This document shows, in pieces, positions 30,447-39,560 of a DNA stretch of 64,000 nt. The DNA lies in the NCBI GenBank assembly GCA_963971225.1, contig OZ020270.1:65786932-65850931 (forward strand), read 5' to 3'. Numbering within the stretch: position 1 is the first letter of the stretch; every line of letters starts with the position of its first letter. The notes beneath the pieces are model-generated. The model worked only from the letters and a program-made list of their open reading frames with translations. It searched no databases and was not told the origin of the DNA. The translations under genes were made by a program, and so were the position numbers. The stretch is from Melieria omissa. Taxonomy: Eukaryota; Arthropoda; Insecta; Diptera; Ulidiidae.

Positions 30447-30690
30447 CCGACCGATACCAAATTTTTTGGCCGATGCCGATTAATCGGCATCAGCCTGAGA
30501 ATTTTCCGATGCCGATTAATCGGTCAAAAGGCCCAAAATCGGCCGATGCCGATTCCATAGAAAAAACACGAATGAATTCAATCAAAAACACAGTTTATTT
30601 TATAAAACAACAAAAGGAACTACTACGTATTACCAAAGAATATGAAGTAATATAGAACGCGCATCTCATACAAGCAAACGCGTTGTACTT

Positions 30691-30762
30691 GGGTACTGCT
30701 GGTAGTACCCTCTGTTATTGACAGCAGAAATCTCTGTTACTAACAGCAGAAATCTCTGTAAC
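30691..30762. repeat. 72-bp hairpin/short-repeat motif
   Basis: Starts with the palindrome GGGTACTgctggtAGTACCC and continues with two near-copies of ctctgtta.t.acagcagaaat. The same motif lies, unrelated in context, at 46140-46211 and 59976-60047. Confidence 0.6.
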
Positions 30763-31187
30763 TTCGGCGTAACATGTGAATTGAAGTCGCTTCTGTACTC
30801 ATTCGTATTCTCGCTGCTGTTGCGCCACTTGATAAACATGACGATGAACGCTGCTTTTGTTGTCGCGGGGAATAGCATTATAATATTGGCAAACAAAAAA
30901 AAGTTAGCGGTATACTGCTTTTTGCGCTGTGCCGTGCAGGCGGGATAGCATTGATGTTGTTGGTAATTGTTGCGTCGTTATTTCTGCTTTCTTTTTTATA
31001 ATCACAAGCAAATTACAATTAGCAAAAAAAATGCGTGAACTTGGTGTAGTAAAATATGGGTGCAAACATGTTGCACAAGAGCGTTTATAGTTATTTATTA
31101 AGAATATTATTGTAAGGTTTTATGTTTATTGTTTTACTTTCGTTTAAATTTATCTTTCATAAATAATAATTTTTAATAAGAATTTTT
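30763..31187 (-). other. P-like element 3' non-coding region
   Basis: AT-rich 3' region of the P-like element between the transposase stop and the left end. No gene seen. Confidence 0.5.
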
Positions 31188-31423
31188 TTATTTGCCAACA
31201 ATTATTTTCAATTTTCGTTCTTTCGAACTTCCTTTTTGCACAGCCCACATGCAGTGTTTTCGTAGAAGAACTAAAATAAGAAAATCTAAAATTTGGACTC
31301 TATGGTTACAGCACTCACCATGGAACCATTCAGGTGTAGCATTTTTACAAGATTGTAAAACATGTGCCTTAATACCAATTTTTTCAGGTTCTGCTTCGAA
31401 GATTTTATGAAAAATTAAAATAT
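31188..31423 (-). pseudogene. P-like transposase, C-terminal end
   Basis: The minus frame from the gypsy junction reads LIFHKIFEAEPEKIG then CMWAVQKGSSKERKL and stops at 31188. Its composition and position match the basic C-terminus of P-family transposases. It is in the same frame as 34652-36566 apart from the insertion, so the host gene was still coding when hit. Confidence 0.75.
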
Positions 31424-31864
31424 TGATACGATGAGAAATTCTGTGTCGGACTGTACGGGAATGCCTTCTCCGCACGAATGTTTTCCAAGCATACTTTTAG
31501 GCATGCACTGTGAAGTACAGCAAAACTGTTATAAATTCGCTTGGTATAGTCCGATATGGCAAGGATGGTTCTCGAAATGGGCTGTGCGAGAATGGTCGAG
31601 CGCTTTCCAATTAGAAGTTGCAAGAAACTTCGGCGCGATAAGAAAAGTGGTATAAAAGCAGCAGTGGCAGCGCAAGGGGTCGAGTCGGTGTTGAGCAAGC
31701 AATGGGGAAACATGCAATAGTAGTAGTGTAAAGTAGAACAAGTGCAAATTTGTAAATAAAGCGATTGTTTGTTTTGACTACGTTGCGCTGGATAACTGAA
31801 GTTGTTTTATTTTCAAATACAATCAAAACGAACCGTCGATAACGAACTGGGGAATTTCGTAACA
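31424..31864 (+). repeat. Gypsy copy 2, 5' LTR
   Basis: TGATACGATGAG ... TTCGTAACA, with TATAAAAG at about 31651 and an AATAAA at about 31756. Followed by the tRNA-Leu primer site. Confidence 0.92.
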
Positions 31865-31924
31865 TTTGGTGTCAGAAGTGGGATTGTATTACTGAAAGTA
31901 AAATAAAATTATAAAAACGCAGAC

Positions 31925-34195
31925 ATGGTTAAACTGGAGCTGCTGAAGGTTGACCAGCTGAAGAAGGAGCTGGCGGCCTGGAATTTGCCGACTGCTGGCG
32001 GTAAGGTGGAGTTGCAGCTGCGTTTGCGAGAGGCGTGTGAATCACGAGGCATTGATTGGGCTGCACACGAGTTCGGAACGCAGGAACAAGAGGCGTCGGC
32101 CAAGGTGGAGGAATCGCCTGCTGGTGCTGCTTCGCTACAGAGTACAGCTGCAGCGGCTGCACCAATACAAGCGTTGGACATGAGCCAACTAATGGCTGCA
32201 CTCAAAGGCATGTCGGCGCAAATGGAAGCAGCGAATCGAGAAATGGCAGCGAAGCTGGAAACTACGAATCGAGAAATGGCAGCGAAGCTGGAAACTACGA
32301 ATCTCGGAATTTCGGCAAAAGTCGAAACGACAAATCTAGAAATAGCTAAAATGGAGACGGCGAACCGAGAAGTAGCGGAGCGAATGGAAACCAAGCTTCA
32401 GGAAAATTCTGCGCGCTTGGAGCAGAAAGTGGAAGAAATCTCAAACAAGCTTGATGTGAAGGTGGAGCACCTGGGAGCGCAAGTGGAACACTTAGATAAA
32501 CGAGTCGACGGCCTGGATGATTCTCTGAACAGAAGAGTTGACGATTTGGATGATTCCTTGAACAAACGAGTTGACAGTCTGGAGGATTCGGTAAACAGAA
32601 AAATCGATGAGCGGCTTAAAGAGGTACAGCTGCGAGCAAGAGTGCAGTCGGTTGAGGAAAGTTTTGCCATAGCAGTGCCTACTTATGATGGTACTACGTC
32701 GTTCGACACATTCAAACTACAATTCGATATGGCTGCTTTGGAGAGTCAGTGGACCGATGTTAGAAAAGGTCGGAGACTGATACTGGCTCTAAGAGGTCCG
32801 GCAGCTGAGGTAATAAAAACAGTTCCGGAAGGTTTGAGAGGTGATTACGAGACCATCATAAGGGCGCTGGCAGCCAGATACAGTGACGAGCACAACAAAA
32901 TGCTGTATTATTGCGAGCTGAAGAACCGCTGGCAAAGAGCAGACGAGGCGCTGCAGACGTATGCAGCAGACATTGAGCGGCTCGTACAGTTGTGCTACCC
33001 GAAATTCGGCGCTGATTATCTCGAGAGGATGAAGATTGAGGCGTTTATTGAAGGTCTTCATGACCCGGAGACACGACGCAGTGCATTAATGATGGGCAAG
33101 CCGACATTCCGTGAGACGGTGACAAGCGCATTGACGTATGAGGCGGCCTGGAGGGGAAGTTTTCGACAGTCATCTGCGGAGATGCATGGGGTCCAATCTG
33201 GACGTGTCACACAAAGCCAGACAGTGAGCTCGGAGGCACCAGCGGGGCTGCGGGCAGTATCATCTCGAGTCAGTTGCTGGCGATGTGGCAAGCAAGGCCA
33301 CATATCACGAGACTGCCATCTGCGAGAAAAGCGTTCCGGACAAAAGACGTTGCCAAGAAGGGATGACGCTCTGCCACACCATTCGTGCGAGACCGAACGC
33401 AGGCGTAATTCGCAGGCCGGAAACGAGGGACAAATTGTGGATGTTCGGTCGGTAAGAGTTCTGCAAGAGGAAGATTGGCTTGCGGAAAGGCTACAGAAGG
33501 ATCAGCGCAAGGATACGGATCTCGCGAAGATCATCAAAGGCAAAGCGCAGAGATTACGGCCGGCCTGGCAGGAGATGGCTGGTGAGAGCCCGATCGCGAA
33601 GGCTTACTGGGCACAGTGGCAAAGTCTACGTCTGCAGGATGGCTGCCTATACCGCGAGTGGGAGAGCAGGGATGGCAGGACCAGGAAATCCCTAATAGTG
33701 GTCCCGAGAGCCCGAATCGACGATGTCATCGAGGAAAACCATAACGACTCCAGTGGAGGGCACCTAGGCATCGCAAAAACTGTCGCCAAGATAAGAAGGC
33801 GGTTCTATTGGGTAGGATGCCAGGAGTCTGTCGCTGAGTGGATCAGAGGCTGTAATCGGTGTTCGGCTGCGAAAGGGCCGAGGAGAAGATCGCGGAGCCG
33901 CACTCAACTAGTTGAAAGCAGGTTGACAGCGAGCTATGGTCTACGGGCTAACCCAGAGGGGTTCCAAGAAGGCGATCTGGTAATGCTTTACAACCCGCAG
34001 CGCAGGAAATGTTCGTCTCCAAAGCTTCAAGCGTCATGGGAAGGACCGTACAAGGTCGTGACCAGGATTAATGACGTGGTGTACAGGGTTCAACGCTGCT
34101 GCAGCGGAAATGCCAGGCTGAAAGTAGTCCATTTGGAGCGCCTGGCGTCTTACTCCGGCGGAGCCTCGGTACTTGTTCGGGACGAACAAGTCTAA
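31925..34195 (+). CDS. Gag-integrase-ends fusion (756 aa)
   Basis: Residues 1-~480 are Gag: SAP-like start (LLKVDQLKKELAAWNLPTAGG), coiled coil with METANRE repeats, capsid region and knuckle CWRCGKQGHISRDC. Near residue 490 the frame jumps to the post-RNase-H segment of Pol (EGQIVDVRSVRVLQEEDW), then the integrase zinc-binding end (GGHLGIAKT ... CNRCSAAKG). A second deletion removes the DD35E core, and the integrase C-terminus follows (FQEGDLVMLYNPQRR, WEGPYKVVTRI). No catalytic site remains. The frame stays open over 2.27 kb, which suggests selection or very recent origin. Copy 1 lacks 26 residues that are present here. Confidence 0.92.
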   Translation: MVKLELLKVDQLKKELAAWNLPTAGGKVELQLRLREACESRGIDWAAHEFGTQEQEASAKVEESPAGAASLQSTAAAAAPIQALDMSQLMAALKGMSAQMEAANREMAAKLETTNREMAAKLETTNLGISAKVETTNLEIAKMETANREVAERMETKLQENSARLEQKVEEISNKLDVKVEHLGAQVEHLDKRVDGLDDSLNRRVDDLDDSLNKRVDSLEDSVNRKIDERLKEVQLRARVQSVEESFAIAVPTYDGTTSFDTFKLQFDMAALESQWTDVRKGRRLILALRGPAAEVIKTVPEGLRGDYETIIRALAARYSDEHNKMLYYCELKNRWQRADEALQTYAADIERLVQLCYPKFGADYLERMKIEAFIEGLHDPETRRSALMMGKPTFRETVTSALTYEAAWRGSFRQSSAEMHGVQSGRVTQSQTVSSEAPAGLRAVSSRVSCWRCGKQGHISRDCHLREKRSGQKTLPRRDDALPHHSCETERRRNSQAGNEGQIVDVRSVRVLQEEDWLAERLQKDQRKDTDLAKIIKGKAQRLRPAWQEMAGESPIAKAYWAQWQSLRLQDGCLYREWESRDGRTRKSLIVVPRARIDDVIEENHNDSSGGHLGIAKTVAKIRRRFYWVGCQESVAEWIRGCNRCSAAKGPRRRSRSRTQLVESRLTASYGLRANPEGFQEGDLVMLYNPQRRKCSSPKLQASWEGPYKVVTRINDVVYRVQRCCSGNARLKVVHLERLASYSGGASVLVRDEQV

Positions 34196-34206
34196 GTGAT
34201 GGGCAG

Positions 34207-34647
34207 TGATACGATGAGAAATTCTGTGTCGCACTGTACGGGAATGCCTTCTCCGCACGAATGTTTTCCAAGCATACTTTTAGGCATGCACTGTGAAGTA
34301 CAGCAAAACTGTTATAAATTCGCTTGGTATAGTCCGATATGGCAAGGATGGTTCTCGAAATGGGCTGTGCGAGAATGGTCGAGCGCTTTCCAATTAGAAG
34401 TTGCAAGAAACTTCGGCGCGATAAGAAAAGTGGTATAAAAGCAGCAGTGGCAGCGCAAGGGGTCGAGTCGGTGTTGAGCAAGCAATGGGGAAACATGCAA
34501 TAGTAGTAGTGTAAAGTAGAACAAGTGCAAATTTGTAAATAAAGCGATTGTTTGTTTTGACTACGTTGCGCTGGATAACTGAAGTTGTTTTATTTTCAAA
34601 TACAATCAAAACGAACCGTCGATAACGAACTGGGGAATTTCGTAACA
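34207..34647 (+). repeat. Gypsy copy 2, 3' LTR
   Basis: Same as 31424-31864 except one visible base (ctgtgtcgCactg against ctgtgtcgGactg). Preceded by the purine-rich stretch AAGTGATGGGCAG. Confidence 0.92.
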
Positions 34648-34651
34648 ATAT

Positions 34652-36566
34652 GTTTTATGCATACATTCATTGGGGAATTGGAAGGAGCAAAAAGATTACC
34701 AAAATCAGAAATTGACTGATAATTTTTGTGAAAAATAAAAATTTCACTTGGAGCAGTCAAAACTTCATCCCTTTTTCTCAATTCGTCGCCGCATTTTTCA
34801 CAATTTAATTTAGGAATGATTTTGTACGCTACGTATCCAACAAAATACCCCATGGAAACCAGCTCTAAGTTAATATCTTTCAGATTACAAAAGGTGTCAC
34901 CTACAAAATACGCCTCGTGCATCTCACTACTTAGATCAAGATTTTCCAGGATTTCATTGTCATTATCATCGCCATTAGCCTGCAAAACATCCTCATTAAA
35001 AGAAGCGCTTGAAATTAAATTAGTCATTGAATCTTGCGTCTCTTCACAATTGGTAGAGGAGCTAAACTTTATTATTTTAAAGGCTAATAACCTGGCTAAG
35101 ATATTATTAAGTTCAGCTACAGAGGGGTTACAATTATTACCTCCTTTTTGCCTTAACACAGCAAACGTATTCTCCAACTTGTCCTGGTTAAAGGCCTTTG
35201 TCATAATAAAAAACTTGTCCGAATTATCTTTTAATATTTCATCTACAAGTAGAAGGACCGATTTTAAGGATAGTTTCATGCCATCTAGGAAGAAAACTCG
35301 TTTTTTTTCATCAACAAATTTCACTTCCTCTAGATAATATAAAAATGTTTGAATAAATGTGTGCGATTCTTTCTTAATCTGAAGAGCAGATCGGTAGCAG
35401 TTATCTGCATACAAAGATCCACTATTCATGCAATCAAATATTTGATCAATTTTTGCTATAAACTCAGCTGTGGATAACGCTACCTCTTGTGTGATTTTTT
35501 TAAATCCACTTATGTCTGAAATTGTTCTGATAGCAGCTTCAACTGTTTTACTGAACACTTGCGTGGCAAATTTAACACGCATTTTTTCAAATGAATTTGG
35601 AAATATGTGTTGTCTAGTCAATTTTGGGCACATTTTGGTTTTACAATTTTCTTCCCTCACCCAAAGCTCTTGAACTACTTTAAAGCTAACTAAACCATCA
35701 GGCGTTTTCAAGTCGCATTTAAGCCAACCATTTCGCAATGACTTGATTAAATGTGGGAAATCGAACATGCAATAAATTTTTTGATTTTGAAAGTATGGTT
35801 TCTCTATACATACGCCTAAGTCGGAGAAACACTTTCTATTAGAAGACCCCTGATCACAAACCAAAACGTTCACTACTATACCAAAATTGCTTAAAATTTT
35901 AAGATTTTCTTTAATTATTTTGCACAACGTATCTGCTGCTGTTAATCCATTCTCTGACACAAAATAGTTTAAAATTGAACACCAACTCGAGAACATGGAC
36001 TTCAACATAAATACACATACTTGCTTACCAATTTTTTTTGTTCTTTCGAAGCCTGTGCATTCAAATCCGTCAATTAAATCTAGTTTTTGATTGTATCGTA
36101 ATTCTCTACGTATTGCCATTTCGTCCATTAAAAGAACCATATTATTTTCATTTTTTTCCTCCAACTCTAAGCACATCTTTTTAATGAATTCAAAAGCCAC
36201 ATTGTTGATACCGGGCTGAAGGAACTTTATTGGAGCCCACCGATTTAAGGTGCTGATATGTGAGTTATCTCTTAGGAAAGAATATGTTGATTGTGAAATA
36301 TAAAAAATATTTTGCGCTAAATATTTCACTTCGTCAGAATATTCTTTTGGCCGGGTGCTAAGTAAAAGTTTACAAAATGTTTTGGATTCCAAGTTGATAT
36401 GTTTTAAAGAATCAATTGAATTTTTTAAAGTCTTTGAACAACAATTCTTGGATTTTAAAATAAAGCGCTTTTCTTTTCGCAACTTTTCGTTAATTTTTTT
36501 GAATTTTTTTAATAGGTCGCTGTATTTCTTTTTGTAATAATGGGTTATTTTGACGTTTTTTCGCAA
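34652..36566 (-). pseudogene. P-like transposase, catalytic part
   Basis: Over 630 codons are open. The order is a coiled-coil-like segment (YYKKKYSDLLKKFKKINEKL), the P-type RNase H fold with LLMDEMAIRREL (first acidic site), VCDQGSSNRKCF (second), FDFPHLIKSLRN in the GTP-binding insertion region, and DKLENTFAVLRQKGGNNC (last acidic site). The C-terminus is cut by gypsy copy 2, whose LTR lies at 34207-34647. The reading frame continues across the insertion at 31423 once one ATAT is removed. Confidence 0.85.
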
Positions 36567-36928
36567 TTACTGCATACTATGTCATCATAACGTGGTCGTT
36601 TCAATGAAGAATCTGGTTCTAAAAATTCTTCATCCGAAATCTCATGATCTTCGTCTAAGTTTAAGGTTGGAATCGCATCCTTTTTTAGAAACCTTTTTCC
36701 TACATAAGTACTGGAGAAATGATTTTCACAAATATACAGTTTTCGGTTATAGTCGTCATAAGATATATTGCATTTTTCGCGCCAAATTTGGCCAAACACG
36801 AAATCAGCAGCGGGGAATCTAAATAATCTAAGATTCTCGCATTGTCGTCTCGATTTTTTGCAACAGCGAACACAACATTGAATTCCAGACGTTGAGGAAT
36901 TTCTATTTGTCTTTATATTTGTAGCCAT
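36545..36928 (-). CDS. P-like transposase, THAP domain part
   Basis: The start chosen is MATNIKTNRN at 36928, close before the domain. The THAP zinc finger follows: CVRCCKKSRRQ (CX2C pair), FRFPAADFVFGQIWREKCN and YICENHFSS (CX2H), then AIPTLN. The finger binds the element ends. The frame ends at 36545; the catalytic part begins in another frame at 36566 and overlaps it by about 20 nt. This implies either a small indel or a spliced junction, since P elements carry introns. Confidence 0.82.
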   Translation of the reverse strand: MATNIKTNRNSSTSGIQCCVRCCKKSRRQCENLRLFRFPAADFVFGQIWREKCNISYDDYNRKLYICENHFSSTYVGKRFLKKDAIPTLNLDEDHEISDEEFLEPDSSLKRPRYDDIVCSNCEKTSK

Positions 36929-36994
36929 ATTGTAACAAACCGAAACACAAAATAGAATTACAATGTTGGACAATGGCGTTAAAATACTTCTTAA

Positions 36995-37245
36995 AAAAAT
37001 TCAAAATTGGTATCAACCACGTCAAAATATAAACAAATAATTTTACTTGGAATGCGCCACGTAAAAATATTTGTAGAAATTTCAAATTGGATTCAACCAC
37101 GTCAAAAAAAAAACGCTGCAAAAAATTCAAAATTGGTATCAACCACGTCGAAATATAAACAAATGATTTTACTTGGAACTCGCCACGTAAAAATATTTGT
37201 GAAAATTTCAAATTGGATTCAACCACGTCTAAATATTTGCAGGTT
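36995..37245. repeat. ~126-bp tandem duplication in the P-like 5' region
   Basis: Two copies of a ~126-bp unit containing aaattggtatcaaccacgtc, ttttacttggaa and aaattggattcaaccacgtc lie upstream of the transposase start. Each contains two accacgtc boxes, so four to five boxes lie in 250 bp. Confidence 0.65.
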
Positions 37246-37675
37246 TTAAAAATCAATCAAAGCGCAGCATTTGAGCAAACAGCCATACACCACAAATCTT
37301 CGATTGATAGTGACATTACAGCAAAACCAAAAAGCATACACACAATAAACGACAACAACAAAAACATTAGCGAATCCCGAGTCATCTTCGCTGAAACGAT
37401 GATGACGATGCCTTCGTTCGTTGTTTGTTTTTTGTTTGCGCTTCGGCAAACAAGATCAAGAAACATGCATGCAAAAAATGATTGAGCGAACACTACGCTG
37501 CAACAACCACCACTTCAATGTACGCGAGTGAAGCCGTTGCGAACAATAACATAGCTTTTTGCTGTTGTCCTATGCAAATCTAACAGAAAATGTTATGAAC
37601 CTAACATTTTCAAATGCCTACGCTTCGCTCTTCCCGCTCGCATCATAGCAACCGAAAACACTTGTGTGCCCACAT
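37246..37675. other. P-like element 5' non-coding region
   Basis: No gene seen between the tandem duplication and the inverted end. Confidence 0.45.
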
Positions 37676-37718
37676 GCGCGTTCTATATTACTTCATATTC
37701 TTTGGTATTACATATATA

Positions 37719-38597
37719 CCTTGTGACCGAAAAGTTTCCGGAAATTTTAAATAAAACGCAAAATTCTTAATCTTCATCAATATTTATTTTATCTCCTTCA
37801 AAATATGCTCCATTAGAAGCGATACACATATGCCAACGTTTCTTCCAATCATCAAAACATTTTTTATAGGCGCTTTCCGGTATGGCTTTGAGTTCCCTCT
37901 GCGAATTCTGTTTTACGTCTTCTATGGATTCAAAACGCGTTCCTCTGAGTGGTAATTTGAGTTTGGGAAACAGGAAAAAGTCACACGGTGCAAGATCAGG
38001 TGAATACGGTGGCTGTTCGATGGTATTTATTGAATGTTTGGCCTTAAAATCGTTGATAATGTTGGCTCGGTGCGAGGGAGCATTATCGTCATGAAAAATC
38101 CATGAATTATCCTTCCACAATTGAGGCCGTTTACGGCGGATATTTTCACGCAAACGTCTTAAAACAGTCAAATAATAGTCTTTACTGACTGTTTGTCCTT
38201 CAGGGACGAATTCATGATGCACCACACCACGAATATCGAAGAAAACAATCAGCATTATGATTGTTGGCTTGTTTGCATGTCGTACTCGTAGACCCATGTC
38301 TCGTCAACAGTTATGATGCGTTCCATGAAAGTTGGATCGGAATTGGCACGATCAAGCACGTCCAAAGAGACCTGTTCACGGTACTCATTTTGAAGAAAAT
38401 TCACAACAAAATCGCAACGCACTACTGAGGTGAACTGGTTTCAACAGCTGCCGTAAACAAACTGTCTGAAAGATCGCGCTCATTTTTGGCATAGTAATTA
38501 AGGACAGTGCTACCAACCTACAGAAACTTAAAATATCGAAAAATATACAGTGCGCGAATTTTAAATGAGAATTTCCGGAAACTTTTCGGTCACAATG
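37719..38597 (-). mobile_element. Deleted mariner, family M2, copy 2
   Basis: Ends CCTTGTGACCGAAAAGTTTC / CATTGTGACCG as in 22998-23940, with TA at 37717-37718 and 38598-38599. 879 bp. It is inserted in hAT copy A, 6 bp from the P-like element. Confidence 0.9.
37767..38400 (-). pseudogene. M2 mariner transposase, N-terminally deleted
   Basis: Minus frame with HDDNAPSHRANII (second catalytic Asp intact here) and YSPDLAPCDFFLFP. A further 65-bp deletion relative to 23173-23892 lies after the first catalytic block and shifts the frame. The helix-turn-helix region is absent, as in the other copy. Confidence 0.85.
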
Positions 38598-38599
38598 TA

Positions 38600-38829
38600 G
38601 TACATTTCATCACATTCATCACAAATTAACAAACAAAAACGAGAAAATAAACAACTAAAAACTTAATAAAATTACAAGAAAATTCAGAATTTAAATATAT
38701 TAACATTAACAATGTATTAAAAAAAACAAATGTATCGCATATATTCCACTGAGATAAACAAAAATACTGAAACATACAAATTCAGTTTCTTCTTTTGCAA
38801 TTACGATTATTATATTAAAATTTGTACTC
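38600..38829 (+). other. hAT copy A interior
   Basis: AT-rich hAT interior; shares its first ~90 bp with 53812-53905 in hAT copy B. No further gene seen. Confidence 0.5.
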
Positions 38830-38913
38830 TCAAATTTCTTTCGAACAAACTTTACACTTGGCCGTGTTAATTAGCCGTTCCAAGTAATTCCAAATCGGGT
38901 TTAGTTGCGACAT
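38830..38913 (-). pseudogene. hAT transposase BED zinc-finger remnant
   Basis: The minus frame MSQLNPIWNYLERL...KCKVCSKEI matches the start of the BED finger of hAT transposases (pattern S.vWnyF......kCk.C.k). The His pair and all of the catalytic domain are missing; a stop follows at once. Gypsy D inserted 12 bp upstream. Confidence 0.6.
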
Positions 38914-38925
38914 AATTATTGTACG

Positions 38926-39233
38926 TGTAGTATTTAATGGTACGGTGGCATCACCCGAGCAGTGGCACTGTTCAGTGTGCATTGGCAACACTCGAGCGAT
39001 GGCACTACTCGCGGCATGATGGCTGACGTTGCCGCCAAAAGCCAAAGTAGCAAGTGAAAACCGCGCGAAAGACACGGGAAGACGAATAAGTGACAGCGAA
39101 CGAGACGGACGTGCCGAGCGGAGTCGGCACGACACCAGTTACCTCATATATTGTTTTGTCCAATCCTTTGTATTACACACTTCTATTAAATAAAGCAAGT
39201 AAGCTGAAAGTTACAAAAAATAAGCTTACTACA
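38926..39233 (+). repeat. Gypsy D 5' LTR
   Basis: Paired with 42084-42378; it has about 13 extra bases around 39110-39125. It is followed by gttcagaagtgggat, similar to a tRNA-Leu primer site but lacking a clean TGG start. Confidence 0.82.
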
Positions 39234-39270
39234 GTTCAGAAGTGGGATAAAAGACCTACTCTGAGTGTCG

Positions 39271-39560
39271 GCCAACGATTTCACAACAACGTGAGTTAGT
39301 GAAGTGTCCAGCGGAGCACCCGCCGCCATTTTACAACAGCGCGAGTTAGTGCAGTGTCCAGCGGAGCACCCGCCGCCATTTTACAACAGCGCGAGTTAGT
39401 GCAGTGTCCAGCGGAGCACCCGCCGTAATTTCATAACAACGCGGGTTAGTGCATCGTCCAGCGGAGCACCCGCCTCGATTTCACAACAACGTGAGTTAGT
39501 GAAGTGTCCAGCGGAGCACCCGCCGCCATTTTACAACAGCGCGAGTTAGTGCAGTGTCCA
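39271..39560 (+). repeat. 50-bp tandem array in the gypsy D leader
   Basis: Exactly 50-bp units (gtgagttagtgaagtgtcca / gcggagcacccgccgccatt / ttacaacagc) start at 39291, 39341, 39391, 39441, 39491 and, partly, 39541. Minor variants occur. The array lies between the LTR and gag. Confidence 0.85.

Larger units (their letters stand above)
31424..34647 (+). mobile_element. Gypsy copy 2, gag-only derivative
   Basis: A 3224-bp element with 441-bp LTRs (31424-31864 and 34207-34647) that differ at one visible site and ATAT duplications at 31420-31423 and 34648-34651. It uses the same tRNA-Leu primer site and related gag as copy 1, but a different LTR sequence. One 756-codon frame spans the interior. 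Protease, RT, RNase H and the integrase core are deleted without breaking the frame. It is non-autonomous and recently inserted, in the P-like transposase gene. Confidence 0.93.
30634..37704 (-). mobile_element. P-like transposon, opened by gypsy copy 2
   Basis: Inverted ends start CAAAGAATATGAAGTAATAT (about 31 bp) and are flanked by the 7-bp repeat GTATTAC (30627-30633 and 37705-37711). Without the gypsy insertion it is about 3.84 kb. It encodes a THAP-domain P-family transposase on the minus strand. It lies inside hAT copy A. The short target duplication and THAP-P architecture fit the P superfamily, nearer to ProtoP/THAP9-like elements than to the short Drosophila P element. Confidence 0.9.

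Noticed and set aside
36545..36928. Host THAP-domain gene
   Set aside because: It lies between P-like inverted ends, directly before a P-type transposase on the same strand.
39271..39560. 50-bp direct repeats that could be taken for a CRISPR array
   Set aside because: No unique spacers: units are directly adjacent, in a eukaryotic retrotransposon leader.
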